The notes under the pieces are model-generated. The model ran no database searches. It was not told where the DNA came from and saw only the letters and a list, made by a program, of their open reading frames with translations. From Tridacna crocea (lineage: Eukaryota > Mollusca > Bivalvia > Cardiida > Cardiidae), in contig OX031069.1 in NCBI GenBank assembly GCA_943736015.1, positions 43,806,728 through 43,870,727 of the forward strand: DNA of 64,000 nt. The letters run 5' to 3'. The translations under genes were made by a program, and so were the position numbers. Within the stretch, counting starts at the first letter, position 1. Each line of letters begins with the position of its first letter. Positions 11,143 to 26,639 of this stretch are shown here, piece by piece.

Positions 11143-14100
11143 GTATGAGTTTTTATATTCATCCTATCAATTGCAATAATTCCCAGAGTGTCACTTTGCA
11201 AGAGATTTTATTGAGTCTGTGGGACTCAGTGTCTCAAAAAGTTGAGTCTAATTAAGTTCTGTCAGAATCCTGCTTTTGCCTGCATACATCAGTAGTAGTT
11301 AGATACCAAAACCTTGTGGTGTGGAAAAAAATTTAAAAAAGCTGCTTTCTGTGAGAAATTTCTCTTAACCCATTACCACACAATCCCTACTTTTGACGCC
11401 CCTGAGAAAGAAGCCCTTTGAAAACACTGTGGAAAAAGGAGAAAATGCTGGTAACCAGCATTTTCTCCTTTTCCCACAGTGTTCCCTACCCTTCCCAGAA
11501 CAAATTTCAGTTTTTCAGTCACCTTTATTTTGTTATCTGCAAATGCTTTCAATTTGGACCAGTTTAAATTTTTCTTGTGTGGTAATGGGTTAATCCTTTA
11601 CTCCATAGATACTCATTTCTATGCATTGCTTGTAGGAGCCTTTGGAAAACATTATGGCCAAAAGTGAATTTGCTCTTGACGAGCAATTTCACCTTTTGTC
11701 ACAATGTTTTCTATGCTATCAAAAGGTGTCATACATGAGTACACATAAGAAATGGCTTCAACATTGCTGTTATTTAGGGTCAATTAGAGATACGGTAGAA
11801 ATGCCTTATGGGGTAAAGGGTGAACCTTTTACTGAATAACAAAATTTGGGACTGTGCCTAATTGAAAACATTTGCTGACGACTAATGCTGCTAAAATGAT
11901 GGTTTCTGGTTTTGATATGGTAGAAAACATTACAGGAAAAGGAGAAAATGATTTTAACCTACATTTTCTCCTTTTGCTCAATGTTTTCACAAATTTCCTC
12001 AATCAAGGTCGTCTAAGTCTTTGCCCACAATCCCATCTTTTAACAGCCCTGAGAAAGAAGCCTATAGAAAACATTGTTGGAAAAGGAGAAAATGCATTTT
12101 CTTCCTTTTCTGCAAAATTTTATTCTCTATTAAAACTAGAAATCATGATACTACCAAGATTTAATTTATTGTCTGCAGATGCGTTGAATTTGGTCCAGTC
12201 CAAAAATTTGTCTTTTGGTAAAGAGTTAAAGTCAGGATTGTGTGGTAAGTTGCGACATGTATGCAACTGTTGGTTCCTGCAATCCGTATGCCTGAAAACA
12301 GAAAACCAATTTGATGCCATAGTGGAATAAGTTCATAAGTGTTAAAGTAATGGTACTACCTACCTTTGACCTTCTGGAATGCATTTTATGCTTGAAGTGG
12401 CATTTCAAGCTCTGGCATTTATGGAACCTGTTATGCTGACAAAAACAGGTGATGAAAAGTTTCTGAAGTGAAAAGCTGTGGTGCAAATGTAGTTGTTGCA
12501 TTCCAAGTTTTTTAACCCTTTCCCAAACGACAGATTTTAGACTCTTCCAAACAATTTTAGATTTTGAGAAATTGGCAGAAAGTTGTCAAAAAGGGTAGAA
12601 AACACTGTGAAAAAAGGAGAACTTGCTCGTTATGAGCAATTTCTCCTTTTCCCACAGTGTTTTCAAAAGACTTTTACTGCAGACACGTAAAAACCAGGGC
12701 TTGTTTGGGAAAGGGTTAAGACAGTAACTATGATGAATGTGTAAAAGAGAAGACTTTTGGAAAACAAAGTGGGATTAGGAAAAAGTGGAGGTAATCAACA
12801 TTTATACCTTTTCCCACGATGTTTTCTTACATTTCAGGGGCAAATTCTATCGTTTGAATCATGTTCAGTGTGCCAGCGGCAAATGCTTTCAGTACGGATA
12901 ACCAATTTTGTCATCTAGTAAAGAGTTAAAAGTAAATACCGAACTTTTGCTCATAGACTGGAAAAACTCTTTTTTTTTTAGGAAGCAGGCCAGGCATTGT
13001 TGAATGCCGCTATGTCTGGTTCAAAACTTCAAGGTATTTTAGAAAAAGCTAACCAGTACACAAACAGAGCAGAGGAACTGAAAAAACAAGTTATTGGTAA
13101 GATTTAAAAAAAAAAAAAGAAGGAAATTTATAATAAATTTGTTGAAGACATGTGTAGTAATGTGACCAGTCAGTGAACTGTGAAATACAGTAGTTATATA
13201 CATGTATAATAATTACTTATGTTGCCTAAGTTAGATGGAAGATCTTTTGGCAAAGTATAGGGGATGTGTATACTTCCTAATGCTCATAAATGTTTCCTGT
13301 ATACAGCAGAGGGTATGCAACACTGAGTGGTTTAACCCATTACCATACAGCAAAATTTTCGACTGATTCAAATTGGAATTGAAAGAAGTTCTATAGAAAA
13401 CATTGTGGGAAAAGGAGAAAATGCTGGTAACCAGCATTTTCTCCTTTTTCCCACAATGTTTTCTAGCCCCTTTCAAATCAAATTTCAGTTTTTGATTCAA
13501 ATTTATTTTGTTGTCTGCAAATAATTTCAATTTGGACTAGTCCAAAACTTTGTCGTTTGGGAAAGAGTAAATCCATTACCAGACAATGTTGTTCATGAAT
13601 TGCAACTGGGAAGAATCCTTGTAAAAACAATGTGGTAAAAGAAGAAAGTGCTTGTAACCATTGTATTGTAAAGAGGTAAGGTCAGTGGCCTCTAAACTCT
13701 CATGTTGAAAGACGAAACTACAGAGATTGGCCGAATACTTACCAAGGAGTCAGTAAGTCAATAGCCCGTACTGTCATACTAAAAGACAGAATAACTTTGC
13801 AAAAATATTGATGTTACATGTACTGAATATTTACCAATAAGTAAGGGATCAAAAACTGTAAAAGATGGAAGCTGAGGAGATAAGCCAAAAAGCCTTTACA
13901 AAAAGATGGATGTTACACGATATTTATGGATACATAGCGGTTGTAACCCTTAACTCTTTACCAAACGATTTTTTTTTTTTTTTTTTTGACTGGACCAAAG
14001 TCGAAGCAGTTGCAGACAACATATTAAACTTTGTTAATATGATGATTTCTGACTGTGATAGGGTAGAAAATATTGTGGGAAAAGGAGAAAATGCTGGTTA

Positions 14101-17100
14101 ACCAGCATTTTCTCCTTTTCCCACAATGTTTTCTATAGGCTTCTTCCTCATGGTTGTTAAAAGTCAGCTTTGTGTGGTAAAGAGTTAAATGCAATTCTTT
14201 ATACCCCTTCAATGAAGAAGAGTGTTATGTTTTTTATTCAATAGCATGTTAATGATTTCATTAAGTACCTTAAGGGATAATTTTTTTTTTTTCAGCCCAT
14301 AATTCTTCAAAAAGGAATCACACTGCGAAGTCTGAGCAACAAGTAAGTTGTTCTTATTGTGTATAGTCTGTGTTAGCCGATACCACTGACACCTTATTAT
14401 AAATTTATAATGCTATACATGTATTTGGGAACTACAATCAAAGACATTATATCTGTTTTTATAAAATGTAGCGATGTCCCTTACTGAATACTATTAGGGC
14501 CATCGCCTATGAATTTATTGATTTTTAAACGCAATGCCCGATAGTACGATGACGATGAAGTGATAGTATGATGATGATAGTGCAATATAATATTGTGTTT
14601 TATTTCATGCTTTCCGGTAGGATATTGAGAAATATCGGTGAAAATATTTTTCGATCTTACACTGGTACCACCAGTGAAAATACCGATTTTCACGTTCTTG
14701 TTGCCTAGGTAAATTGCGCGTGCCTAACAACCAGATGGGAAATATGACATCATATACCTTACAGTTCTCGCGCTTGACATAATGTTGCTATGCGGGAGGG
14801 GTACGCCACAGGGAATGAGGGAAAAGAATTGTACTGAATTTTGATAAAGCTCCCCCGAGAAAGGGTTAAAAGCATAAAATAAATAGAATATTTGTTGTTT
14901 TTTTTTTCGGTGAAAAATCGAAATGTATTTCATCTCGTGAACACCCTCGGTAATATTTTCACTCGTGGCTGCAACACTTGTGAAAATATTACCGATGGTG
15001 TCCACTCGATGAAATTCATTTCGATCTTACAGCGAAAAAAAACAAATATCCTCTATATCATCACCATGTTATCGTGTATCACCATCACACACATTATAGC
15101 TATCAAACTATGCTGTTATTACCATTTTACTATTGCATTATCATCATGGTGTTATCGCTTTATCATCATTGTGCTATCACGTCATCATCATCGTCCTATC
15201 GCAGTATCCTCATCATACTAGTGCGTTATCACCATCATACTATCGAGTGTTGCATTTAAAATCAATCAATTTATAGGGAATGGCCCTGATGGTATTCTGT
15301 AGTCCCTCCCTGCCAAAACTCTTTCTGTGGATTGATGACCATCATTGCAACATGATTCCAATTTCTCTCTCTATTACACATTCATGTTACTTACTTTACC
15401 AGTATGTGGAAGGTAGGCAACAGCTTTGGAATTTTGTAAAATTATTGGTTAACTCTGAGCCAAAAGATAAAGTTTTGACTTTTGATGACCCCGAGAAAGA
15501 AGCCTTCGGAAAACATTGTGGGAAAAGGAGAAAATGCTGGTTTCCCACTATGTTTTCTACCCTTCACAAAACAAATTTCAAATTTTCAGTCACTTTTATT
15601 TTGTTGTCTGCAAATGCTTTCAATTTGGACAAACATAAAATTTTGTCGATTGGTAATGAGTTAAGACTGGTTCATATTGCACACTACAATATACTTCAGT
15701 GATGGTTAAATTATTAGATTTGTCTTTAACCCTTTACTCCATAGATACTCATTTTGACGCACTGCTTCCAGGAGCCTTTGGAAAACATTGTGACAAAAGG
15801 TGAAATTGCTCGTGACGAGCAATTTCACCTTTTGTCACAATGTTTTCTATGCTATCAAAAGTGTCATATACATATAAGAAACGGCTTCATCCTTGCTGTT
15901 ATTTAGGGTCAATTAAAGATACCATAGGAATGCCTTATGGGGTAAAGGGTTAAAAGGGTAGAGAACATTGTGGAAAAAGAAGAGAATGCCAGTAATGTTC
16001 ATTTTCTGCTTTTCCAAAAAAAAAAAAAGTTTTTTTTCTGGGTCCCTGAAACAGGGTTGTGTAGAAATGGACGAAAGAATTCGTTACAATCAAAACGAAG
16101 TCATAAACAATGTTTAACCATTACCTCACAATCCTGTGCTTTAGCAACCCAAGTGGAGAAGACCTGAAAACAGTATGGAAAAGGAGAAATTTCTGAGGAT
16201 AGCATTTTTTTTGTTTTCCTGCAATATTTTCTTCTCTGTCACATAGAAATCTAAAAATTTCAGTCAGTTATGATTTGTCGTCTGTATTGAGTAGTATTAA
16301 GTTTTGTTTTTTGGAAAACAATTTGAAAAAAATATTTCAGCTTGACATGGAACGCGCCAGATTTCTGATAATGCAGGCATTTGAGGAAGACGAACAAAGG
16401 AACCAGAAAGAGGCAGTGCAGCTGTACACAGAAGCTGTTGACTTGTGCCTAAAGATTGTAAGTTTGAGCTATTGGAAATATTAAGCCGTAACTTAGTCAC
16501 AATTATAACTGTGCAGAACCTGGTTACTCAGTCAGTGACATGCTTAGCTATAATTCATTACCCCATAAGGCATTTCTATGGTATCTCTAATTGAACCTAA
16601 ATAACAGCAAGGATGAAGCCATTTCCTATGTGTATATGACACCTTTTGATAGCTTAGAACCTAAATAACAGCAAGGATGAAGCCATTTCCTATATGTATA
16701 TGACACCTTTTCATAGCTTAGAAAACATTGTGGCAAAAGTTGAAATTGCTCGTCATATGTTTTCCAAAGGCTCCTACAAGCAATGCGTAGAAGTGAGTAT
16801 CTATGGAGTAAAGGGTTAAAGCAAGGATGACTTGTTTGATTCTTTTCAAGGATTGATGATAGTCATTACATCAGAATTCATGCCTCTTTCACTATATATC
16901 ATTGCCTTAAGTCTTAACCCTTTACTCCATAGATACTCATTTCTATGCATTGCTTGTAGGAGCCTTTGGAAAACATTAATGGCAAAAGGTGAAATTGCAA
17001 TTTCATTTGCAATGAGCAATTTCACCTATTGACATAATGTTTTCTGCACTATCAAAAGGTGTCATATACACAGAAGAAACGGCTTCATCCATGCTGTTAT

Positions 17101-20100
17101 TAAGGGTCAATTAGAGATACCATAGATATGCCTTATGGAGTAAAGGGTTAAACAGGAGACATAATCTTTGACTTGTCCAAATTGAAGGGAGTGGCAGATG
17201 ACAAAAGTGTGGCTTAACTGTTTACCAAACGACAAAATTTTAGACTGGTCCAAATTGAAAGCATTTGCAGATGACACATAAATGTATTGAAAGAATTGAA
17301 ATTTGTTTTAGGAAGGGAAGAAAACATTGTGGGAAAAGGAGAAAATGCTGGTTACCAGCATTTTCTCCTTTTCCCACCATGTTTTCAAAAGGCCTCTCTT
17401 ACAGGGTATTTAAAGTCAGGATTATGTGGTAAAGGGTTAAGGATACATCATAGGGCAGCCTAATGGGACTTGTTGAACATCGCCTTTCACCGCCAAAAAA
17501 AATCCATACAGATACGGCTAAGTCTCGGGTAATCTGTAAGCGATCAGCCGATAGATACTGCTTTAAAATCCGCGCATGGATTACAGATTGCGTAAGTCTT
17601 AGCCAAATCCATAAGATTTAGGCGACGGTACACAAACCCCATTACGGTGTCCTATCCTAGAAATGAAAATTGTTTTTAGAAGAATAGAGAACATTGCGGG
17701 AAAGAGAGAAAATGACAGGTGAATTGAAGATGTCACAGTTTGCATTGGATAATAGAACAAATCAATATAAGTTTACTGATTATTGGAAGTATTGATTGCC
17801 CAACTGTTCCAAGATCCTTATACTTTGTACCAGTAAGTGAAAAACTGAATTGCCTAGAATAGACAGCATAAAAGCTCTGTCTTTTGGTCTTATCATAAAT
17901 TTATAGACAAATCAAATTGATTTACTTTTATTATTATTTTTACAGAGAGCTGCTACAACAGACAAATCCCTGATAGAGAAAGTTGAAAAGCTTGCAAGGC
18001 AAGCCTTAGACAGGTAAAGTAGAATAAAACACAAAGTGTACTTCCTAGTAAACAGGAAAATCTGCTTTAATGACCACTTTTATCAACTCTTGATACATTT
18101 TTTGACCTTTCTATTCTGAAAGTATTTGCAGATGACTGATAAAATATAACTCACAGAAACATTTTCCTTTTTTTGGTTAGAAAATGCTGATGGAAAAGTA
18201 GGAAAATGCATACTTACATTTTCTCCTTTTCCAATATTTTTCAAGTCTTGGGGCATTAAAATAATAGTATTGTTTTGTAAAGATTTAGTCAGCCATATGT
18301 ATTAAGGTACCACCACAAAGTGCTGAAATCTCAGTTTTGGAAGAAGTGTTCAACTATGATAATCCTTAACCGAACAATTTCTGTTTTCATGAACCAAGGA
18401 AAAAAGCCCTTAACCCCTCCTCAAGCAACAAAATCTTATACTGCAATCCACAGGGCAGAACAGCTGAAGAAAGCCATTTCACCCCAGAGTCCCACCATTC
18501 CATCAAACCTTCCCACAAATAAACCTGTAACTGCCTCGGGTAAAGTAGTACCCCCACTGGGTTTTGGGGCTTTTGCAGACAGTGATGGGGAGGAGGAGAA
18601 GAATTCGAAGCCCACAGATGTTGGCAAAGGGCATTCTCAGAAGTCCTCGGGTGGTGGAGGAACCATAAAACATGTGGGCCCGGGAGGTTACAGTAAGGAA
18701 GAGATAGCTGTCTTGAGGTATAGAACCTTAACCTTTTACCTGACAATCCCGAGTGTTAATGACCCTTAGAAAGAATGCTTTTGAAAACATTGTAGGAAAA
18801 GAAGAAAATGCTGGTAACCAGCATTTTCTTCTTTTCCTACAATATTTTCTATGCTTTAATTGGCAAATAGTGCTATTTGAGTGACATTTCATATGTCTTC
18901 TGCAAATGCTTTAAATATATACAAGCCAAATATGTTGTCTCTTGATAAAAGGTTATACAGATAAAACTGTACACTTGTCAGTATGGAAAGCACTTACTAG
19001 TGGCAATGAAATGTGGCTGAAATAGAATGTACAGCTTCATTTCACATAGCTCTGAAAACACGGGAATGTTGGTAAAATGTTAAATTCTAACATGACACGC
19101 ACACGAATTTTGCTCCATAAACACAGCGCAACTAAAGCATGGTGGAATCTTTGTAATTCTATGTTGAGTGACATCATTATATACATAGAGGATATTTGTT
19201 TTTTTCGGTGAAAGATCGAAATTTATTTCACCGAGTGGACACCATCGGTAATATCTTCACGAGTGGCACAGCCACAAGTGAAAATATTACCAATGGTGTT
19301 CACGAGATGAAATAAATTTCGATCTTTCACCAAACAAAAAACAAATATTCTATTTATTTCATGCTTTTAATCCTTTCTGGTAGGAGTTTTATCAAAATCC
19401 AGTACAGTTCTTTTCCGTTATTCCCTGTGGCATACCCCTCCTGCATAGCAACACATTACAATATTATGTCATGCACGAGAAATCTAAGGCAAATGATGTC
19501 ATATTTCCCATCTGGTTGTCAGGCACGCACAATTTACCAAGGCAACAAGAACGTGAAAATCGGTATTTTCACTGGTGATACCAGTGTAAGATCGAAAAAT
19601 ATTTTCACTGCTATTTCTCGATATCGTACTGGAAAGCATGAAATAAATAGTGACATCATTCTGTATGAAGTAAGTTATTCAATGGAATATAATCTGCATC
19701 CACGTTTGTACTCAAAGTTTGAATTTGTTTTCCTATCATTAAAAGTTGGTCATGTTAAAATCGAAATAATCTTCTTTCTATTGTGGGTTATTGTTCAATA
19801 AACCACATTGCGAGTTATTAGTTGCAAGGAATAACCCACTCTGGCCGTCGCCCATGTGGATTATTTATTGTGCCTCATAATTCACAACTGTGGTTTATTG
19901 AATGGTAAACTACGATAGAAGATTATTTCTTAAATATGCAGTAACTTATTTAGGATAAATGATACGCCTAGCCTATAGTCCATTGCAAATTTTTTCAAAA
20001 TGTTTTGCAATTTGAAATTAAAGGGTCAGTTGTAAAATGGTCTTGTTCTGACCCTGCAAATGCCTCTGCGGGATACAGCATGTGAGGGACAGAGCATGAT

Positions 20101-23100
20101 CTATCTCATCAGATGTTTTATGTTTGAATTCTGTGTTAAGCCGAGTCAACCTTTGGAAATACGAAATCGTTTCTAAATAAGAAATTGTCCCAACAAGCCA
20201 TCATCGTGAGAGATTGATTTTTGGTATCGGATTCAAAAGTTATGTAAGCTAAGAATAACCATTAATTTGATGGTATATGGGCAATTTTTTCCTTACACCC
20301 AAATTTCATTTTCCATTGTCATGAAAACTAAATATATTTAGGCCTGAGCAGGCCTGTCATGGTTCATGTTTTGCTATCTTTTTGTAACCGTTTACCACAA
20401 ATCCTGACTTTAAATGACCTTGAGGGAGAAGCCTTTTGAAAACATTGTGAGAAAAGGAGAAAATGCTGGTAACCAGCATTTCCTCCTTTTCCCACAATGT
20501 TTTCTACCTTGCTGGAAACAAATTTCAATTAGAGTTTTGTTTGTTTTGTTGTCTGCAAGTGCTTTCGATTTGGACCAGTCTCAAATTTTGTCGTTTGGTA
20601 AAGAGTTAATTATCCTTGGATGGTTTATTTCTGTCTGTGATACATGGTACCACCAAGACATAGCAAGCCTAATTATGGATCCATAGTAGCCACACTTTTT
20701 GACAACCAACTAAATCGCAAGGTAAACTGATCCTTGGACACACAGAAAATTGACATTTAGCAAACATTTTCAGTTCAGGTCAACCTCTGCGGACTGCGCA
20801 GGCTGAACTAGATCAATACTTTTCCCAGATCCATTAAGCTACTTTTCACAGACTACGGTTCTTGTATTACTGCAATATTGTTAAAATTTTCATATTGCAG
20901 AAAAACCTCTGATATCAATGGCCGTGTGTATGTTCCATTTTTGTCAGTAGACATGAAAGAAAGATTTGCATTTCCAGTGCAATTTAGGTAAAGTATAAAA
21001 TGTGTCAGGTTTGAATTACATTTAATTCTTTATCGCACAATCCCAACTTTTAATGACCCTGAAAAAGAAGGCTTTTGAAAGGAATAAAATGCTGGTAACA
21101 AACATTTTATACTTTTGCCACAATGTTTTTCTATCCTATTGAGGACAAATATTGTAATTTGAACTATCTTTAATTTGTCACCTACAGATGTTTTCAATTT
21201 GTACAAGTTGCATCTTGTGGTAAAGAGTTAAATTGTCAAACACACGATATAACTGCTTTGTAACATGCATTTCTCCAGCTAGATTGCATTCTACAAATAC
21301 ACATATATCTAATTTGGGCATCCTGGGTACAGAACCAAACTACTTTTCTACATAACAACCGTTGCTTTGAACTTCTAACTGAAATAAATGTTTACTCAAT
21401 AAAACCCTACCTGGTAGACTTCATTCAGCTATGATCAGCAGTTTAGAGAAATCTGGAGCTAAAAAGGGGCTGATTTCTCCTCAAATGCATTGATAAAAGC
21501 CATTTTCACCATTGCTACTTTATTGCGCATATTACTACAATTCCCCCAATGTTGGGAAGAGTGATGTGTCATAGCAGACAGGTCGAATCTTGGAAGAATA
21601 TGATATGCACAGACAATGTTGTAACCTGCATTTCTTCTTTTCCCATGTTTATTTCCCTTTTATCACATATAGCTTCCTCCAGCAGTGTTTTAACCCATTA
21701 CCACACAATCCCTACTTTTGACGCCCCTTGAAAGAAGCTTTTTGAAAACACTATGGGAAAAGGAGAAAATGCTGGTAACCAGCATTTTCTCCTTTTCCCA
21801 CAGTGTTTTCTACCTTTCTCAGAACAAATTTTTACTTTTAGTCACCTTTATTGTGTCGTCTGCAAATGCTTTCAATTTGGACCAGTCTAAAATTTTCTGG
21901 TGTGGTAAAGAGTTAAACCCATAACTTATTTTTGATAATACACTAGTGTATTATCATCTTTTTGGTCCCTGTTTGTCGCTGTTTCTGATCAGTCTTCAGT
22001 CATAATCTTGTGAAACCTGAGAAACCAACCACAGTTTTGGCCAGAATTTGTATTCTTACGACGTTTTGATTTTCATGTTTAATGATAACCAAGACATGCA
22101 GCGAAAGCTTTTTAAAAGCAACAAAATTGCTGAATTAGTTACAGTAAACTAATCTATAAACAGTTATATTCTACTTTTGGTTAAATGTCATGGAGCTATC
22201 TACTTGTTTATGTACAAATAAGAAACTGAACTACAACTGAAAATATGGGCCAATAAATACTATAGTATATAAGCAAGAGGTAAATGTGAGGATATTTTTG
22301 TCTGTCATTTGTTTTTTGTGACAAATAGAATCTCATATTCATGTTTATGTTTTATCATTTTTGTCACTTGTTGCCTGAAATATATTTGATGCTTGCCAAA
22401 GCTGGTGTCATACACTTTAGTTAAAATCAACTTGTTCGATAAAAATGATAATACAAAAACTCATGTGAAAGATCCTCTATTTAGAGGCCTAGTCCCGTCA
22501 CTTTACTTCCATTTCATTCCCTGTCTCTGAACCCATTATCACACAATCCTTGCTTTTGATGCCCTTGAGAAAGAAGCCTTTAGAAAGCAGTGTGGGAAAA
22601 AGAGACCAGCATTTTCTCCTTTTCCCACAATGTTTCCTACCCTTCACAAAACAAATTTCAAATTTTCAGTCACTTTTATTTTGATGTCTGCAAATGCTTT
22701 CAATTTGGACTGGTCTAAAATATTTTCGTTTGATAATGGGTTAATAGAAAGTCCAGAGTTTTCTGACCTGTCAAAGGGTTTGAGTACAGAATGGCCACTG
22801 ATCAGTTTCTGCATCTGTGACCAAGTTTTGTTTCAGATCTTACCAACAGCATTCCAATTGATCTATAATGTTTGTTAGATATATGCTTAAAAAATTATGA
22901 TAGCATTTACATCTTTGTTATGTCAAAATAAATGTCATTGTCAGAAATAAAAAAATCTTATCCTGGTTGAAAAAAAAAAGTATTGTCATTGTTGGTGTAT
23001 TGTCATTTGAATACAAGTCATTCTTAAGTGCTGATTTTCTCATCTTTTGGCTAGTAAAGTTGCCTTGTTTATTTTTTTTCATTTTGTTCATTTTTTAGTG

Positions 23101-26100
23101 ACAAAGATGGAAAGTTGGCCCTTTCTCCTAAACAAAAACAAAGGTTCCACCGATGGGTGAGACCTGAAGATTTCTGTGATAACCCACAAATGATCTACGC
23201 AATCTCAAGTTTTAGCATACGGCAGGTCAGTTTTCTTGTCTCTCACTGTACTCTTTATATAACAATAAAATTTTATTTTAGACTTGACCAAAGTAAAAGC
23301 ATTTACAAACCGCATTTTAGCGGGATTCAAACTCTTGAAGGGACGAATAGCCTCATTTTTCGAGGGTTAAAAGACCAGTACCATAATCACAGAGCCAAAG
23401 AGATATCTCTCTGACGCAGTTGCCAGGCACTTTTTTTAAATCGGGACGAAGCTATGCTTGAAGGAGTGGTCTCCCGTAACAATTTCTCGAATTATTTTCC
23501 AAAAGCTTCTTTCTCAGGGTTGTTAATAGATGGGATTGTATGGTAAAAGATTAACTCTTTATCAAAAGGTCAAATTCAAGGCATGTCCAAATTGAAAGTA
23601 ATTTTGAACTATATATGTATAAATGTGGCTAAGATTTCATGGAATTATCTTCATAGATAGCTGGAAAATTGTGTGGTAAGGGGTTAAATCATCTGTCTAC
23701 AAATATGCTGTCAATCAAGCCTGAATTTTAGTCCAAAGTTTTATTGTTATGTAAAGACTTAACTGATTTGATATATTATTGTTTACCTGAATAACAGAGG
23801 TGTTAAGCTTTCAGAATTTTTTTCTTTTTTGTTTCAGACTGTTGTGTCTGACTGCAGTTTTGTGGCTTCCCTTGCTATCAGTGCTCAGTATGAGAGACGC
23901 TTTAACAAGAAACTTATAACCAGGTGAGCAATTAATTTTATTATACTGCAAAGAAATTTCTCATGATCTGATTGGTTAACATGCCAGGAACATAATCATG
24001 TACCCAGGCAAAAATCATGTAAAGCCAGTTTCCCTTTTGAGTGCCCTGTAAACATCACTGCAAGTGCAACACAACATCCAAAATGGCGGGGTCGATCGAT
24101 CAGCAGACTCCACATTTATGCACCAAACTTCACGTTTTAGTGACATCAGTTGCCAGTGACGTCAGTTTTCATTGAATTGGAGCACTCAATGAGATGATTC
24201 TAATGAGTACCCGTAACATAGGGTTTAGTGCAAAATAAGAAATATTTTCAATTTTGAGCTCAAATCGAATGCAGTCTCTCTTTCTGGAGCTCTGATTTCA
24301 TTTATCACACCCTCAAGTGGCTATAGATTTATGATTCAAATGGTAGCAATGGCTTTTATAAGGGCCAAATTTATTTTGTGAAAAGGAGAAAATGTTGGTT
24401 GCCAGTATTGCCATATTTTCTCTGACTGTTTCCAAAAGCTTTTTTTCTCTCATGGTTATTACATCATAGGATTGTTCTGGAACTCTTGTTTGTACATTTT
24501 GATTAGCTCAGATTATAGAGGCGCAATGAGATTTACTTAACTCTTTCCCAAACGACAAACTTTTGGACTAGACTAAATTGAAAGCATTTGCAGACGACAA
24601 TTCAACTCTTGCTTAAAAGATGATTTCTGTCTATGATAGGGTAGAAAACATTGTGGGAAAAGGGGAAAATGCTGGTCACCAGCATTTTCTCCTTTTCCCA
24701 CAAGGTTTTCAAAAGGCTACTATTCCAGACCTGTAAAAACCAGGGATTGTTTGGGAAAGGGTAAACTCTTTACCAACTGACAAATTTTTTGACTGGGTCG
24801 AATTGGGAGTTATTCAAATGATGATTTTCAGCTGATAAATTATGTGTAGATCAATGATTAGATCTGTCTCGGAAAGGTTAGGAACTTTGGGTAAAGAAGA
24901 AAATGTTGGTTACTAGCATTTTCTCCTTTTCCCACTTTGTTTTCGAAAGCTTTCTCAGGATTGTTAAAAGTTAGATCATGTGAATAAAGGCTTAACTCTT
25001 TACCAAACAACAAAATTTTGGACTTGTCTAAATGGAAAGCATTTGCAGACAACAAACTAAATGTGAAATTTGATTTGGGTAGGGTAGAAAACATTGAGGG
25101 AAAGGGAGAAAATGCTGGTTACCAGCCCTGTTTTAGAAAATGGCCTTTTGCAAGACATATACAGTGGTCCGCAGGAGGAAATTTGTTTCAGTATTTGTTT
25201 ATTCTTTAGGAAGATTTATACAGGAATGAAATTTGCAACTACATATTTTTTTTTATTGTAGCATTATATACCCCCAGAACAAAAATGGAGATCCTGTTTA
25301 CAACCCTTGTGGAAAATACATGATCAAGCTTAACATAAATGGGGTTCTTAGAAAGGTAAAATATACTTGAGTCATGCTCTGTGAAAAGTATCTGTAAACT
25401 GTAATAACCAAGGGCCTGTATTCACCAACCATTCTTAAGAATGTTCTTTGTCTTATTCTCCAGAATTTTCTACATTAGTAAGTAACACAACTTCTGATTG
25501 GCTAAACCATTCGGTTTAGCCAATCAGAAGTTGTGTTACTTACAAATGTAGAAAATCTTGGAGAATAAGACTGAGAATATTCTCAAGAATGGTTGGTGAA
25601 TACAGGCCCAGGTAAGCCTGTTCAGTACTCACAGTCTGACCTGGATGGAAACCTTTTTATAAGTTATCTGCTTGTCAAAGGACCAGTTAACCTCATGATC
25701 CAGTCAGCTGCTAGACAAAATGGATTTCGTTGAACCATAACTATGTAATTACCTACTTGTTGTAATGCTTCCTCAGATATGCATTAGGTCCCCTTTTTCT
25801 TGGAGGACCACTCATAAAAGAATGGTTATTGATTTATCAGTTACAATATTAGTTGTACGGTCAAGTGGCAGGGTACTTGGAAACTTGTTCATGGCTGTGG
25901 TTAATCATGTCGCCCTGAGCCGAATGCGAGATGGCAACATGATTCACCACAGCCGTGAACAAGTTTCCAAGTCCCCTGCCACCTGACCGTACAACAAATT
26001 TATTATACTGCAAAGTTTTATCTTTTCAAAGCGTTTTTATAATTTCACGAATCGAGTTTGCTGACGAAATAGAAATTCCCTTCTGTGTGCCCCAATTCAA

Positions 26101-26608
26101 TGAAAACTGACGTCACTGGAAACTGACGTCACTAAAACGTGCAGTTTGGTGCATAAATGTGCAGTCTGGTGATCGATCGACGCCGCTATTTTGGATGTTG
26201 TGTTGCATGTGTAGTGATGTTTATGAGGCACTCAAAAGGGAAACTGGCTTTATGTGCTTTTTGCTGGGGAACATGATATATAATTATGTTCCCGGCCTGT
26301 TATCCAATCAGATCACGAGAAATTTCTTTGCAGTATAATAGTTATAAATGTGTGGTTAGCCTAGATTAATGGTTTGGTGGAGTTAAGGTTGTTTTATAAA
26401 TACTTCTGACTTGAAAACAAGTGCATGTCACAACTTCAGTCTTTTTTAGGAAATATGCTCAAGACATACAGTTCAGACTGATGTTCTTTCCTCTCTGTCA
26501 TATTTGATTTTTATCTATGAAAGATGAGCATCAGCACTGAATCAGAATCACATAATTTTCTTTTGTGATATCTCACAATAGTCAGATTTTGAAAAGATAA
26601 TTTTGCAA

Positions 26609-26639
<31 letters not shown>

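Noticed and set aside
20766..20820. Fragments around CTGCGGACTGCGCAGGCTGA, also near 27,700 and 29,950
   Set aside because: They look like scraps of a common repeat but are too short here to define ends or a family.
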